A stretch of DNA of 58,677 nucleotides from Afipia sp. OHSU_II-C1 (GTDB lineage Bacteria; Pseudomonadota; Alphaproteobacteria; Rhizobiales; Xanthobacteraceae), in assembly GCF_000497575.1 (NCBI RefSeq), contig NZ_APJI01000009.1:1-58677 (forward strand). The letters run 5' to 3'. Within the stretch, counting starts at the first letter, position 1; every line of letters starts with the position of its first letter. Below, one piece after another: positions 45,823 to 54,775 of the stretch. The translations under genes were made by a program, and so were the position numbers. Below the pieces are notes generated by a model that was not told where the DNA came from, searched no databases, and was given only the letters and a program-made list of their open reading frames with translations.

Positions 45823-48090
45823 CTACAACGAAAGCCCTTCGGCTTCGGCGAATTCCATCAGCTTGCTGCGAATCGAGACGCTTCCGGCCGGCGCATCCAG
45901 CAGCGGCGTTATCATGGCCTCGGCTTTCCTGGCGTCGAGATCGAGAATCAGGGCCTTCACCGGACCATGCGCCGTCGCCGACAGCGACAGCGAGCGGTAG
46001 CCAAGCGCGATCAGCGCCAGTGCGCCGAGCGGCTGCGAGGCCATCTCGCCGCACAGCGAGACGGACTTGCCTGCCGCGTTGGCCTTCTTCGCGATGTCGC
46101 GCAGGGCCCGCAGGATCGGCGCAGACAGCGTATCGAAGCGGTCCGTGACCCGCGAGTTGCCGCGATCGACCGCGAACAGAAACTGGAACAGGTCGTTCGA
46201 GCCGACCGAAATGAAGTCGACCCGCTTGAGCAGTTCGTCCATCTGATAGAGCAGTGCCGGGACCTCGACCATGGTGCCGACATCGACGCGCTCAGGCAGC
46301 GTATGTCCGTGCTGGCGCAGATAGGTCAGTTCGCGCTCGATCACGAGCTTGGCCTGATCGAATTCATCGACCTGCGAGATCATCGGGAACATCACGCGCA
46401 GGTAACGCCCAGAGGCTGCACGCAGCAGCGCGCGAATCTGACCGCGCAGCAGGCCGGGCCGGTCGAGGCCGAGCCGGATCGCGCGCCAGCCGAGCGCCGG
46501 ATTTTCCTCGACGATGGTGTCCATGTACGGCAGGGCCTTGTCGCCGCCGATATCGAGGGTGCGGAAGGTCACCGGCTTGTCCCCGGCCGCGTCCAGCACA
46601 GAGCGGTACAGCGCGAGCTGTTCGCTGGTGCGCGGCAGGCTCTGGCCGACCATGAACTGCAGTTCGGTGCGGAACAGTCCGATGCCGGACGAGCCGGTGT
46701 CGTCGATGTGAGGCAGGTCGATCACAAGACCGGCGTTGATCATCAGGTCGACTGGCTGGCCGTCCTTGGTTACGCAGGGCTTGTCGCGGAGTTCGCGGTA
46801 CTGCTCCTGCCGGCGCGCGCGGAAGCGAACGCGTTCGGCGTAAGCGGATTGAATTTCGTTCGACGGGCGGATGTAGATCGAGCCCGAGGTGCCGTCCACG
46901 ATGATCGCGTCGCCGGGATCGGCGATGCCTGCGGCGTTCGCCACCTCGCCGACGGCGGGAATGCCGAGTGCGCGCGCGACGATCGACACGTGCGAATTGG
47001 CGGTGCCTTCTTCGAGCACAAGGCCGCGCAGCCGCTTGCGATCGTAATCGAGCAGGGCTGCCGGGCCCATCGAACGCGCAATCAGGATGGCGTTGTCGGG
47101 CAATTGCTCGCGTGACGGCGCGTGGTCCTGTCCGACCAGCTGGCGCATCAGCCGGTGGCCGAGGTCTTCCAGATCGTGCAGGCGATCGCGCAGATAAGGA
47201 TCGGTCGAGCGCAGCATGCGCGCGCGGGTATCCGACTGCACGCGCTCCACGGCGGCCTCAGCCGTAAGACCCGTGGCCACGGCTTCATGCAGTTTGTGCT
47301 GCCAGCCCTGGTCGTTGGCGAACATGCGGTAGGCCTCGAGCACGTCGCGGTGCTCGCCGCCTTCGGCGACATCGCCACGCTCCAGCATGCGGTCGAGATC
47401 AGAGCGAAGTTTCAGGATCGCCGTGTCTAGCCGCTTGAGTTCCTTGGGCAGGTCTTCGGCAATGTAGTTGGTGATGACGACGCGCGGTTCGTGCAGCACC
47501 ACATGGCCTAGCGCGATGCCGTCCGAGAGGATCGCGCCGGTCTTGTGCAACGAATGACGTGCGGCGGGTTCGGCGCCGGGACGTGCGATCGACGACAACT
47601 CGCCCGAGGCGATCATCTCCGCGACCACCATCGCGGTGGTCTGCAGTGCTTCGACTTCCTCTTCGACGTAGGTTCGGTGCGCGCGGTTCTGCACCACCAG
47701 CACGCCGAGCGTGTTGCCAGAGCGCAGGATCGGCACGCCGAGGAACGAATGGTAGATTTCTTCGCCGGTTTCCGGGCGATATGAGAACGCCGGATGCGAC
47801 TGCGCGTTCGACAGGTTCAGCGGCGTGGCTTCGGAGGCCACGAGGCCGACGAGGCCCTCATGCGCGTTCAGCACCGTCTGGTGGACGGCGTCGCGGTTCA
47901 GACCTTCGGTGGCGTAAAGCTCAAGGGTGTTGTCGACGCGCAGCACGTAGGTCGAGCAGACCTCCGCCACCATATTGGCGGCGATCAGCACCACGATCTT
48001 GTCGAGCCGCTCCTGAGCGCTGACCTGTTCGGCCATCACTTCGCGGAGCCGTCTCAACAAGACGCGGGGGCCTCCCAGCGCGCTCCGCAT
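45823..48090 (-). CDS. ptsP: Phosphoenolpyruvate--protein phosphotransferase PtsP (EI-Ntr)
   Basis: An N-terminal GAF domain (residues about 20-165) senses signals, reported to include glutamine in related proteins. The phosphotransferase part has the active histidine in TANSHVSIVARALGIPAV, PEP-binding GIGLFRTELQFM, and SLCGEMAS with the catalytic cysteine. It starts the nitrogen phosphotransfer chain to NPr and EIIA-Ntr. Together with GlnD in this window it ties nitrogen status to carbon and potassium control. Confidence 0.94.
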   Translation of the reverse strand: MRSALGGPRVLLRRLREVMAEQVSAQERLDKIVVLIAANMVAEVCSTYVLRVDNTLELYATEGLNRDAVHQTVLNAHEGLVGLVASEATPLNLSNAQSHPAFSYRPETGEEIYHSFLGVPILRSGNTLGVLVVQNRAHRTYVEEEVEALQTTAMVVAEMIASGELSSIARPGAEPAARHSLHKTGAILSDGIALGHVVLHEPRVVITNYIAEDLPKELKRLDTAILKLRSDLDRMLERGDVAEGGEHRDVLEAYRMFANDQGWQHKLHEAVATGLTAEAAVERVQSDTRARMLRSTDPYLRDRLHDLEDLGHRLMRQLVGQDHAPSREQLPDNAILIARSMGPAALLDYDRKRLRGLVLEEGTANSHVSIVARALGIPAVGEVANAAGIADPGDAIIVDGTSGSIYIRPSNEIQSAYAERVRFRARRQEQYRELRDKPCVTKDGQPVDLMINAGLVIDLPHIDDTGSSGIGLFRTELQFMVGQSLPRTSEQLALYRSVLDAAGDKPVTFRTLDIGGDKALPYMDTIVEENPALGWRAIRLGLDRPGLLRGQIRALLRAASGRYLRVMFPMISQVDEFDQAKLVIERELTYLRQHGHTLPERVDVGTMVEVPALLYQMDELLKRVDFISVGSNDLFQFLFAVDRGNSRVTDRFDTLSAPILRALRDIAKKANAAGKSVSLCGEMASQPLGALALIALGYRSLSLSATAHGPVKALILDLDARKAEAMITPLLDAPAGSVSIRSKLMEFAEAEGLSL

Positions 48091-48373
48091 CCGTTGACAT
48101 CCTTACCCGCAATTCCAGCACGGCCCGCAACCGGCTGCCATAGCGTTAACTAGCAGTAAAATAACGACTTTTCAGGTCTCGCGTAAACCGCTTGGCCGGT
48201 TTTGGGACATCGCAGACGGTCCAGAACCAGAGGCGCGGGCGCGGGTGCCTTATCCTGAGGCTATATCGAATTGAGGCGCGTTTTGCCAAGCAAAACACCT
48301 GCCAAAGATGAGAGGCAGTCCAGCAAATTGACCTCGGCAAAACGCCGCGGCGGAGTGAAGGCGGGATCGGGCC

Positions 48374-49627
48374 TCAGGCCTGATCCAGCCCGTAGAGGGT
48401 GTGCAGTGTCCGCACCGCCAGCTCGGTATAGGCGGCGTCGATCAGCAGCGAGAACTTGATCTCGGATGTGGTGATGGCGCGGATGTTGATGTTGCGCTCG
48501 GACAGCGCCTTGAAAGCCTGCGCGGCGACGCCCGCATGGCTGCGCATGCCGATACCGATCACCGAGACCTTGGCGACGTCGGTTGCCGAGTCCATCGCCT
48601 TGTAGCCGATCTTGTCCTTGGCCTTGGTGATGGTGTCCTTGGCGCGGGTGTATTCGGAGGCCGGAACGGTGAAGGTGAGGTCGGTATATTTGCCGTCCTC
48701 GGACACGTTCTGCACGATCATGTCGACATTGATGCTGGCGTCTGCCAGCGGTCCGAAGATCGCGGCCGCGATACCCGGCTTGTCCTCGATCTGGCGCACG
48801 GAAATCTGCGCTTCATCCTTCGAGAAGGCGATACCGGTGACGACCTGGCTTTCCATGATTTCCTCCTCGCTGCAAATCAGCGTTCCCGGCGGCGTGCCGT
48901 GGGGATCGATATCTTCCGGCTTGTCGAAGCTCGAGCGCACGAACACCGGGACGTTGTGAACCATGCCCAGTTCCACGGAGCGGACCTGAAGCACCTTGGC
49001 GCCAAGCGACGCCATTTCCAGCATTTCCTCGAACGCGACCTTCTCCAGCCGCCGCGCTTTCGGCACCACGCGCGGATCGGTGGTATAGACGCCGTCAACA
49101 TCGGTGTAGATGTCGCAGCGGTCGGCGTGGATCGCGGCTGCAATCGCAACCGCCGAGGTGTCGGAGCCGCCGCGGCCGAGCGTGGTCACGCGTCCTGTCG
49201 GCTGGTGAATACCCTGGAAGCCCGCGATCACGGCGACTTCCTTGCGCTCCTTGAAGCGCTTGATCAGTTCGCTGCCGTCGATGCCGGTGATGCGGGCGGA
49301 TGCATGCGCGTCACTGGTGTGGATCGGAATCTGCCAGCCCTGCCACGAGCGCGCCTGGACGCCCAGCGCCTGCAACGCGATGGCGAGCAGACCGGACGTG
49401 ACCTGTTCGCCTGATGCGACGATCGCGTCGTATTCGCGCGCGTCATGCAGCGGAGATGTCTCGGTGGCCCACGCCACCAGCTCGTTGGTCTTGCCGGACA
49501 TGGCCGACACGACAACGGCGACGTCATGACCGGCGTCGACCTCGCGCTTCACATGCTGCGCGACGTTACGGATACGGTCGATGTTGGCGACGGACGTGCC
49601 GCCGAATTTCATCACAAGGCGGCCCAT
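48374..49627 (-). CDS. lysC: Aspartate kinase
   Basis: The catalytic domain begins with VMKFGGTSVANIDRI and contains TTLGRGGSDTSAVAIA. Two C-terminal ACT domains provide feedback control by lysine and/or threonine. It makes aspartyl phosphate, the entry to lysine, threonine and methionine synthesis. The 283 bases down to ptsP contain the short palindrome GTTTTGC-CAA-GCAAAAC (48280-48296) and no gene. Confidence 0.94.
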   Translation of the reverse strand: MGRLVMKFGGTSVANIDRIRNVAQHVKREVDAGHDVAVVVSAMSGKTNELVAWATETSPLHDAREYDAIVASGEQVTSGLLAIALQALGVQARSWQGWQIPIHTSDAHASARITGIDGSELIKRFKERKEVAVIAGFQGIHQPTGRVTTLGRGGSDTSAVAIAAAIHADRCDIYTDVDGVYTTDPRVVPKARRLEKVAFEEMLEMASLGAKVLQVRSVELGMVHNVPVFVRSSFDKPEDIDPHGTPPGTLICSEEEIMESQVVTGIAFSKDEAQISVRQIEDKPGIAAAIFGPLADASINVDMIVQNVSEDGKYTDLTFTVPASEYTRAKDTITKAKDKIGYKAMDSATDVAKVSVIGIGMRSHAGVAAQAFKALSERNINIRAITTSEIKFSLLIDAAYTELAVRTLHTLYGLDQA

Positions 49628-49776
49628 GGTAAATGGCGCTGTCCCGGTTAGCTGATTTCAGTAAGGAGCCGGTTCCGTGCAAAACGGAGGCATGGCCCCG
49701 AAAAGGCGGCTATACATACCCAGCAGGTCGGGGGCAAGCAACACGCTTGGTCCTGAGGACGTGATTGGGGACAGGA

Positions 49777-50232
49777 ATGGGCCGTTATATCGACGATATC
49801 CTGCAGCCGGGGGAGAAGATCCTGTATTCGACCACGATTCACGGGATCGTCTATGCGCCAGGGCTGCTATGCCTCGCCGGTGCGGCGGCTTGTCTGGTGG
49901 CCTCGGGCGGGGGCGTTATTTTCCCGCTGGCCGCAGTGGGCGCCCTGCTGGGGCTTGCAGGCGTGTTTCTGGTGCTCAAGGCCTGGTTTCAACGCTGGAT
50001 CACGGAGACCGACGTGACATCGCTCCGGGTGGTTCACAAGGAGGGATTTATCCAGCGTCAGACTTTTGAGATCAGTTTGGATAAAATCGAAAGCGTCGAC
50101 GTGACCCAGAGTATCCTCGGGCGGATTTTTGGGTGGGGAGATGTCAGGGTTAACGGTGTCGGGGAGGGCACGAAGACGATAAAGATGATCGGCGCGCCGA
50201 TCGAATTCCGCAATCACATCACGGCGCGCTAA
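49777..50232 (+). CDS. PH-domain (DUF304/YdbS-like) membrane protein
   Basis: The start MGRYIDDILQPGEKILYSTTIH is followed by two hydrophobic segments (about residues 28-75), then a bacterial PH-like domain (DVTSLRVVHKEGFIQRQTFEISLDKIESVDVTQS and GWGDVRVNGVGEG). It is an inner-membrane protein with a cytoplasmic PH fold; function unknown. ATG 49777 has AGGA and GGGGA directly upstream; the TTG four codons earlier is less likely. It precedes ubiG by 39 bases. Confidence 0.83.
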   Translation: MGRYIDDILQPGEKILYSTTIHGIVYAPGLLCLAGAAACLVASGGGVIFPLAAVGALLGLAGVFLVLKAWFQRWITETDVTSLRVVHKEGFIQRQTFEISLDKIESVDVTQSILGRIFGWGDVRVNGVGEGTKTIKMIGAPIEFRNHITAR

Positions 50233-50271
50233 CGTTCGACAGGCATGTCGATAACCCGGTAAACGCTCGGT

Positions 50272-51021
50272 ATGAGTACAAATTCTCCATCGGTGTCCAC
50301 GGTCGATCCCGGCGAAGTCGCGCGGTTCTCGGAGCTGTCCGAACAGTGGTGGGACCCGAAGGGCAAGATGGCTCCCCTGCACAAGATCAATCCGCTGCGG
50401 CTGGCCTATATCCGCGATGCGGCGTGCCGCAAATTCGACCGCAACCCGAAGAGCCTGAACTGTCTGTCGGGCCTGCGCATCCTCGACATCGGCTGCGGCG
50501 CGGGCCTGCTGTGCGAACCGCTGACCCGGCTTGGCGCCCAGGTGATCGGCGTCGATCCGTCGGACACCAACATCGCCGTCGCAAAACTACATGCCGAGCG
50601 GGGTCACCTCTCCATCGACTACCGCTGCACGACCATCGAAGAGATGGACCCGCGCGAGCGCTTCGACATCGTGCTCGCGATGGAGGTTGTCGAACATGTC
50701 GCCAATGTCGGGATGTTCCTCGACCGCTGTGCGGCGCTGCTCAAGCCGACCAGCATGATGGTGGCCTCGACCATCAACCGGACCTGGAAGAGTTTTGCGC
50801 TTGCGATCGTCGGCGCGGAATACATCCTGCGCTGGCTGCCGCGCGGCACCCATCAATGGGACAAGTTCGTCACGCCGGCCGAGCTGACGCTTCATCTCGA
50901 GCGCAACAAGCTCGCCATCAGCGATCAGGCAGGCGTGGTCTACAATCCGCTGGCCGACCGCTGGAGTCTGTCGTCCGACATGGACGTGAACTATATGGTG
51001 ATCGCGGAAGCGGCCGTCTAG
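50272..51021 (+). CDS. ubiG: Ubiquinone biosynthesis O-methyltransferase UbiG
   Basis: The start VDPGEVARFSELSEQWWDPKGKMAPLHKINPLRL is the UbiG signature, and LRILDIGCGAGLLCEPL is the SAM-binding motif I. It performs both O-methylations in ubiquinone synthesis. The length of 249 residues is usual. In related bacteria ubiG lies beside lysC, as here with only the PH-domain gene between. Confidence 0.94.
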   Translation: MSTNSPSVSTVDPGEVARFSELSEQWWDPKGKMAPLHKINPLRLAYIRDAACRKFDRNPKSLNCLSGLRILDIGCGAGLLCEPLTRLGAQVIGVDPSDTNIAVAKLHAERGHLSIDYRCTTIEEMDPRERFDIVLAMEVVEHVANVGMFLDRCAALLKPTSMMVASTINRTWKSFALAIVGAEYILRWLPRGTHQWDKFVTPAELTLHLERNKLAISDQAGVVYNPLADRWSLSSDMDVNYMVIAEAAV

Positions 51022-51116
51022 GATCGTGCAACACCGGCATGAGATCGTGCCGGTTGACCCGGGCCGCTGACAATGGCCTCTGGGCTGCGGCGCTCCTGCC
51101 GCTCCGGCCTTGTCCC

Positions 51117-52016
51117 ATGACCCAGTTCGTTTGGCTCTGGATACCTTTCACCCTGCTGGCGGCGGGGGGACAGGTCGTGCGCAACGCCATGCAGCGCGGG
51201 CTTACGGCCCAGCTCGGGACGTTAGGGGCGACCCATATCCGCTTCCTGTTCGGATTTCCGTTTTCGCTGGTCTTTCTCGGACTGATTCTTGCCGTCAATG
51301 GCGACCGGTTGTCATGGCCCGAGACCGGCTTCTGGGCGTGGCTGGTGGTTGGCGGCATGGCGCAGATTCTTGCCACTGCCCTGATGCTGATGGCCATGAA
51401 CGAGCGCTCGTTCGTGGTCACGACGGCATATCTGAAGACCGAGGCTATTCAGGCGGCGATCTTCGGCTTTGTGTTCCTGTCGGATCATCTCACGGTGTTG
51501 AAGGTTGCGGCGATTCTGATCGCCACCATCGGGGTGGTGATTACGGCGCTGCGGCCCAGCGGCATGAAGGGGTTCGGCGATCTCAAGCCCACGTTACTTG
51601 GCCTTGTGGCGGCATCGTTCTTCGCGCTCTCGGCGGTGGGCTATCGCGGCGCCATTCTCAATGTCACCGGCGTGAGCTTCGTCACTGCGGCGAGCGTCAC
51701 GCTGGTGGCGACACTGCTGATGCAGACCATCGTGCTGTCCGGCTGGCTGATCGTGCGTTCGCCCGGAACGATGACGGCGATCTTCCGGCTCTGGAAGCCG
51801 TCGATGTTCGCAGGCTTCATGGGATCGTTCGCTTCATTGTTCTGGTTTCTCGCTTTCGCACTCACGGCTGCGGCGAATGTGCGGACGCTGGCGCTGGTCG
51901 AGGTGCTGTTCGCACAGGCCGTCGCCTACTTCTCGATGAAGCAGAAAATATCGCTGCGGGAGATGTCCGGCATCGCGCTGATCCTGATCGGCGTTGCGAT
52001 GCTGGTGGCGGGCTGA
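51117..52016 (+). CDS. DMT superfamily permease (EamA)
   Basis: About ten hydrophobic segments in two EamA-like halves (GATHIRFLFGFPFSLVFLGL; GLVAASFFALSAVGYRGAIL; ALVEVLFAQAVAYFSMKQ). Start at ATG 51117 (MTQFVWLWIPF), 95 bases after ubiG. Substrate unknown. It ends one base from the stop of a convergent half-size EamA gene. Confidence 0.83.
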   Translation: MTQFVWLWIPFTLLAAGGQVVRNAMQRGLTAQLGTLGATHIRFLFGFPFSLVFLGLILAVNGDRLSWPETGFWAWLVVGGMAQILATALMLMAMNERSFVVTTAYLKTEAIQAAIFGFVFLSDHLTVLKVAAILIATIGVVITALRPSGMKGFGDLKPTLLGLVAASFFALSAVGYRGAILNVTGVSFVTAASVTLVATLLMQTIVLSGWLIVRSPGTMTAIFRLWKPSMFAGFMGSFASLFWFLAFALTAAANVRTLALVEVLFAQAVAYFSMKQKISLREMSGIALILIGVAMLVAG

Positions 52017-52017
52017 A

Positions 52018-52467
52018 CTATTTCTTGACGGCGAGCAGCACCGCGCCCGCGGCAATGAGCGCAATGCCAAGCCAGCCGGTGGCGGAGGGCCGCTCGCCAA
52101 GAAACAGAAACGCGAACAGCGCCACCAGCACGACGCTCAGCTTGTCGATGGGCGCGACAAGTGTGGCGGGCCCGAGTTTCAGCGCACGGAAGTAACACAG
52201 CCATGATGCGCCGGTTGCGAGCCCGGACAGGACGAGAAATGTCCATGTCCTTGTTGAGACCGGTCCCGGTGCACTGAACTGTCCGGTCGCGAAGAGAATA
52301 ACCGCAAAGCTGGCCAGCACGATAACGGTGCGGATGAACGTTGCGAGGTCGGGGTTGATATCCTCGACGCCTATCTTGGCGAAAATCGCGGTCAGCGCGG
52401 CAAACGTCGCCGACAGCAGCGCCCACATCTGCCATGAACCGGACCAGGACATCGAATCGGGGCTCAT
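52018..52467 (-). CDS. Half-size EamA membrane protein (single repeat)
   Basis: The 149-residue product has five hydrophobic segments and one EamA repeat (WALLSATFAALTAIFAKIGVEDINPDLATFIRTV, then GASWLCYFRALKLGPATLVAPIDKLSVVLVAL), so it would need to pair to form a ten-segment carrier. This size is normal for one EamA subgroup. The start ATG 52467 has a weak GAGAA site; an ATG at 52452 is possible. It is the last core gene before the different-composition islet. Confidence 0.83.
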   Translation of the reverse strand: MSPDSMSWSGSWQMWALLSATFAALTAIFAKIGVEDINPDLATFIRTVIVLASFAVILFATGQFSAPGPVSTRTWTFLVLSGLATGASWLCYFRALKLGPATLVAPIDKLSVVLVALFAFLFLGERPSATGWLGIALIAAGAVLLAVKK

Positions 52468-52601
52468 ATCAGGTTCTCGGGTGGCTCCCCGGTTTGATCT
52501 AGGACGCAGACTCATGAGCGCCGAGCCATTGCGCCTCGTCGGGTACCCTAGCGGACCGCCGACGGAGGTCGCCACTCTTTTCTCTCGAAGCGCGCCTAGG
52601 G

Positions 52602-53576
52602 TCAGAGCCGACCATCTTGCCGGGATTGCGCCGCCGATTTCTGATACTCGCGCGGTGAAGCCCCATACGCTGCTTTAAAGCAGCGGCCAAAGTGCGTCAT
52701 GTCCGAAAACCCCCATCCCAGCGCGATTTCGGCTATGGTTCGATGCATCTGGTTGGGATCTTCGAAAGCAACCCGGCAATGTGAGAGCCGCCGGGAGAGA
52801 ATGAGACGGTGAAGTGAGAGATCCTGTTCGGCAAGAATTGCGTTCGCATATCGGACGCTTATTCCGACAATATCGGCGACCTTCTGTCCGTCGAGGTCGG
52901 GATCGGTGAGCCTCGCTTCGACCACTGCACGAATCTGTCCCAGCAACAGCGCTTTTGGACTCGAGACGCGAGCAGTAGCGCTCCCAGTTGTTCTCGCAAT
53001 GGATAATCCGATTAAGTCGAGGACATGATTTCCGACCATTTCTTCCATTAAAGAAGTGATCGTCCCAGCGAGCAATGGCAGCTTTGCAGCAACAGAAAGT
53101 GCCAGATCATCGTCCGCCCGCTCTGCCGACACACGGCGCCCGATCAAATCCTGGCAACCACCGATTCGTGCGCGTAGCTCCCGACGCGGAGCCTTGATAA
53201 CAAGGGTTTTCGAATCTCGCGAAAACCTCGCATCATAAGGCAAGCGCGGCTCAAGAAGTGTCAGCGAACCGGCGTCCAGGCTAACCTCGCGCGCGTTCTG
53301 GACGATAAAGATTTTACCCGACAACTGGTAACACAGGAACACTGTGTCTGGACTGGTGCGCCCAACGTGGGCCAACGTGTGAGCGACCTGCATCGGCGAG
53401 TTGTTGAATTCAACAAGGTCCAGATTGCCGAAGTTCGCGGCTTTGATCTCAGCCTGAAACGTCGCCCGATTCTCCGGCACAGAGTCATGACCGATGATCT
53501 CTTTGCAGGCGACGCTGTGCCAATAATCAAATCGGTCGCGGGGGTGAACCGCAGAGGTCGAGAATATCGCTTTCAA
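52602..53576 (-). CDS. AraC family transcriptional regulator
   Basis: The N-terminal region resembles the AraC-binding-like domain type 2 (HPRDRFDYWHSVACKEI, SPDTVFLCYQLSGK). The C-terminal HTH has LDGQKVADIVGISVRYANAIL and HRTIAEIALGWGFSDMTHFGRCFKAAYG followed by SPREYQ. I start at the TTG at 53576 because AAGGAAC lies upstream; ATG 53648 is in frame but would add 24 unlikely residues. Third codon positions are less G/C-rich than in neighbours, suggesting transfer. No target gene is evident. Confidence 0.82.
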   Translation of the reverse strand: MKAIFSTSAVHPRDRFDYWHSVACKEIIGHDSVPENRATFQAEIKAANFGNLDLVEFNNSPMQVAHTLAHVGRTSPDTVFLCYQLSGKIFIVQNAREVSLDAGSLTLLEPRLPYDARFSRDSKTLVIKAPRRELRARIGGCQDLIGRRVSAERADDDLALSVAAKLPLLAGTITSLMEEMVGNHVLDLIGLSIARTTGSATARVSSPKALLLGQIRAVVEARLTDPDLDGQKVADIVGISVRYANAILAEQDLSLHRLILSRRLSHCRVAFEDPNQMHRTIAEIALGWGFSDMTHFGRCFKAAYGASPREYQKSAAQSRQDGRL

Positions 53577-53601
53577 CTGGTTGCCGTTCCTTAACCGTCG
53601 C

Positions 53602-53973
53602 TTAGCCGACGAATTGATCCATGGTAGCCGAATACAAGCACACACCATTTGCTAGCAACAAACGCAACTCGAAACTCCGTTGTTGGAGGTTCACTCTCAG
53701 GGAACCCAGGACTTCTTCGCCGGCATTAACGAAAATACGGGCTGCAGATGCAACGACCGACGATGCACGACCGTCAGGCGACTCAACTGTCAGAACAGCT
53801 TTCAGTAGAGCCGGGAAACGTTTCCCGCCTACGAGCCATTGTCCTCGCCAATGAGTCGAGGACCAGGCAGACGCTGGGGTTTCCGTCCTTGAGTCTGGCG
53901 AAGCCGAAGCGCGTAGCTTTCTCCACTCCACTTTACGCGAGATGCACGTCGGTCGATGGATTGTGGGCCACAA
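53602..53973 (-). CDS. Hypothetical protein or gene remnant upstream of araC-type gene
   Basis: The last 70 codons read like protein (SVVASAARIFVNAGEEV, then SLRVNLQQRSFELRLLL) and the stop is 25 bases before the AraC start, so the two could share a transcript. The first 50 residues look non-coding, so the true 5' end may be later or lost. I do not recognise a family. The remaining 115 bases up to the TetR-like gene show nothing clear. Confidence 0.27.
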   Translation of the reverse strand: MWPTIHRPTCISRKVEWRKLRASASPDSRTETPASAWSSTHWRGQWLVGGKRFPALLKAVLTVESPDGRASSVVASAARIFVNAGEEVLGSLRVNLQQRSFELRLLLANGVCLYSATMDQFVG

Positions 53974-54088
53974 ACTGCCGGGTCTTGAGCGTTTGGGACC
54001 TCGGGGCCCAAATTGAGGCGATTCTTCCGGGCGATCTCACCCAGTTCCACCTCTTATTCACGCCCCCTCCAAGGCTGGTCTCCAAACA

Positions 54089-54775
54089 ATGCAGGAGAGT
54101 CAGCACACGCGGCAACCTGATCGAAGTCTTGTATCTGAGAAGACAACCGACCTTCCTCCTGAACGCGAGTCTGGATTTATGAGCGAACGTAGCTTTAACG
54201 TTGATCAAATGTTGTCAGCATCCTGGGATCAACTGCTCGCTAGAGATCTCGCCTCAGAGGTAAAAGATTTCTGCGGCGACAAGCGTTATCCGATCCCGGA
54301 ATTGCGGAGATTCTTCGCCATAAAGGGGTATCGCGACCTGCTCGTTAGGTTGAAGACAGCATGCAAGGACCAAACGTCATTTGACGCCTTGAAGTCGGTT
54401 GCCCGAGAAATGCGACAGTATGCGTTGGACCGTCCCGCCTTGTGGGCTGCCACATCCAGAACGGCCACAATTGATTGTGCCGAGTGGCGGGCAGGCGACA
54501 AAGAACTTTGCGACTTCATTCAATCTGTTCTCGCTGAATGTGGAGTGCATGGGCAACACGCAGAAAGCGCTTGGTATATGCTTCGCAGCTTAGTGCGCGG
54601 CTTTACCATGCATCAGATCCTGGGCTCATTCTCGCAAGTCCATTCGTATGACGAGAGCTTCGAAAGGATGGTTGAGATGTACGTGGCTGGGGTGTGCTCG
54701 GTCGGAGCTTCTGCCAGGTTGCCGTGCGCGACCATGCCGGAGCAGGGCTGGCCGCTTCATGAGAACGTGCCTTAA
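54089..54775 (+). CDS. TetR-like regulator C-terminal (WHG-type) domain protein with no clear HTH
   Basis: From about residue 78 the sequence follows TetR C-terminal WHG-type domains: GYRDLLVRLKTAC, then AREMRQYALDRPALWAATS and MLRSLVRGFTMHQILGSF with the final SFERMVEMYVAGV. The first 75 residues do not show a convincing TetR helix-turn-helix; a worn fragment (LARDLASEV ... ELRRFFAIKG) may be its relic. The frame is closed by a TGA about 70 bases upstream, so the domain is not simply missed. Codon use is less G/C-rich than neighbours. The start could be 54089 or 54179. It may be decayed or an unusual ligand-binding protein. Confidence 0.55.
   Translation: MQESQHTRQPDRSLVSEKTTDLPPERESGFMSERSFNVDQMLSASWDQLLARDLASEVKDFCGDKRYPIPELRRFFAIKGYRDLLVRLKTACKDQTSFDALKSVAREMRQYALDRPALWAATSRTATIDCAEWRAGDKELCDFIQSVLAECGVHGQHAESAWYMLRSLVRGFTMHQILGSFSQVHSYDESFERMVEMYVAGVCSVGASARLPCATMPEQGWPLHENVP

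Noticed and set aside
45967..47115. Plus-strand frame of about 380 codons in ptsP
   Set aside because: It is antisense to the PEP-utilising domain of PtsP and has no recognisable features.
53748..54182. Plus-strand frame that might supply the missing HTH of the TetR-like gene
   Set aside because: Its translation shows no helix-turn-helix pattern and is in a different frame; it looks non-coding.
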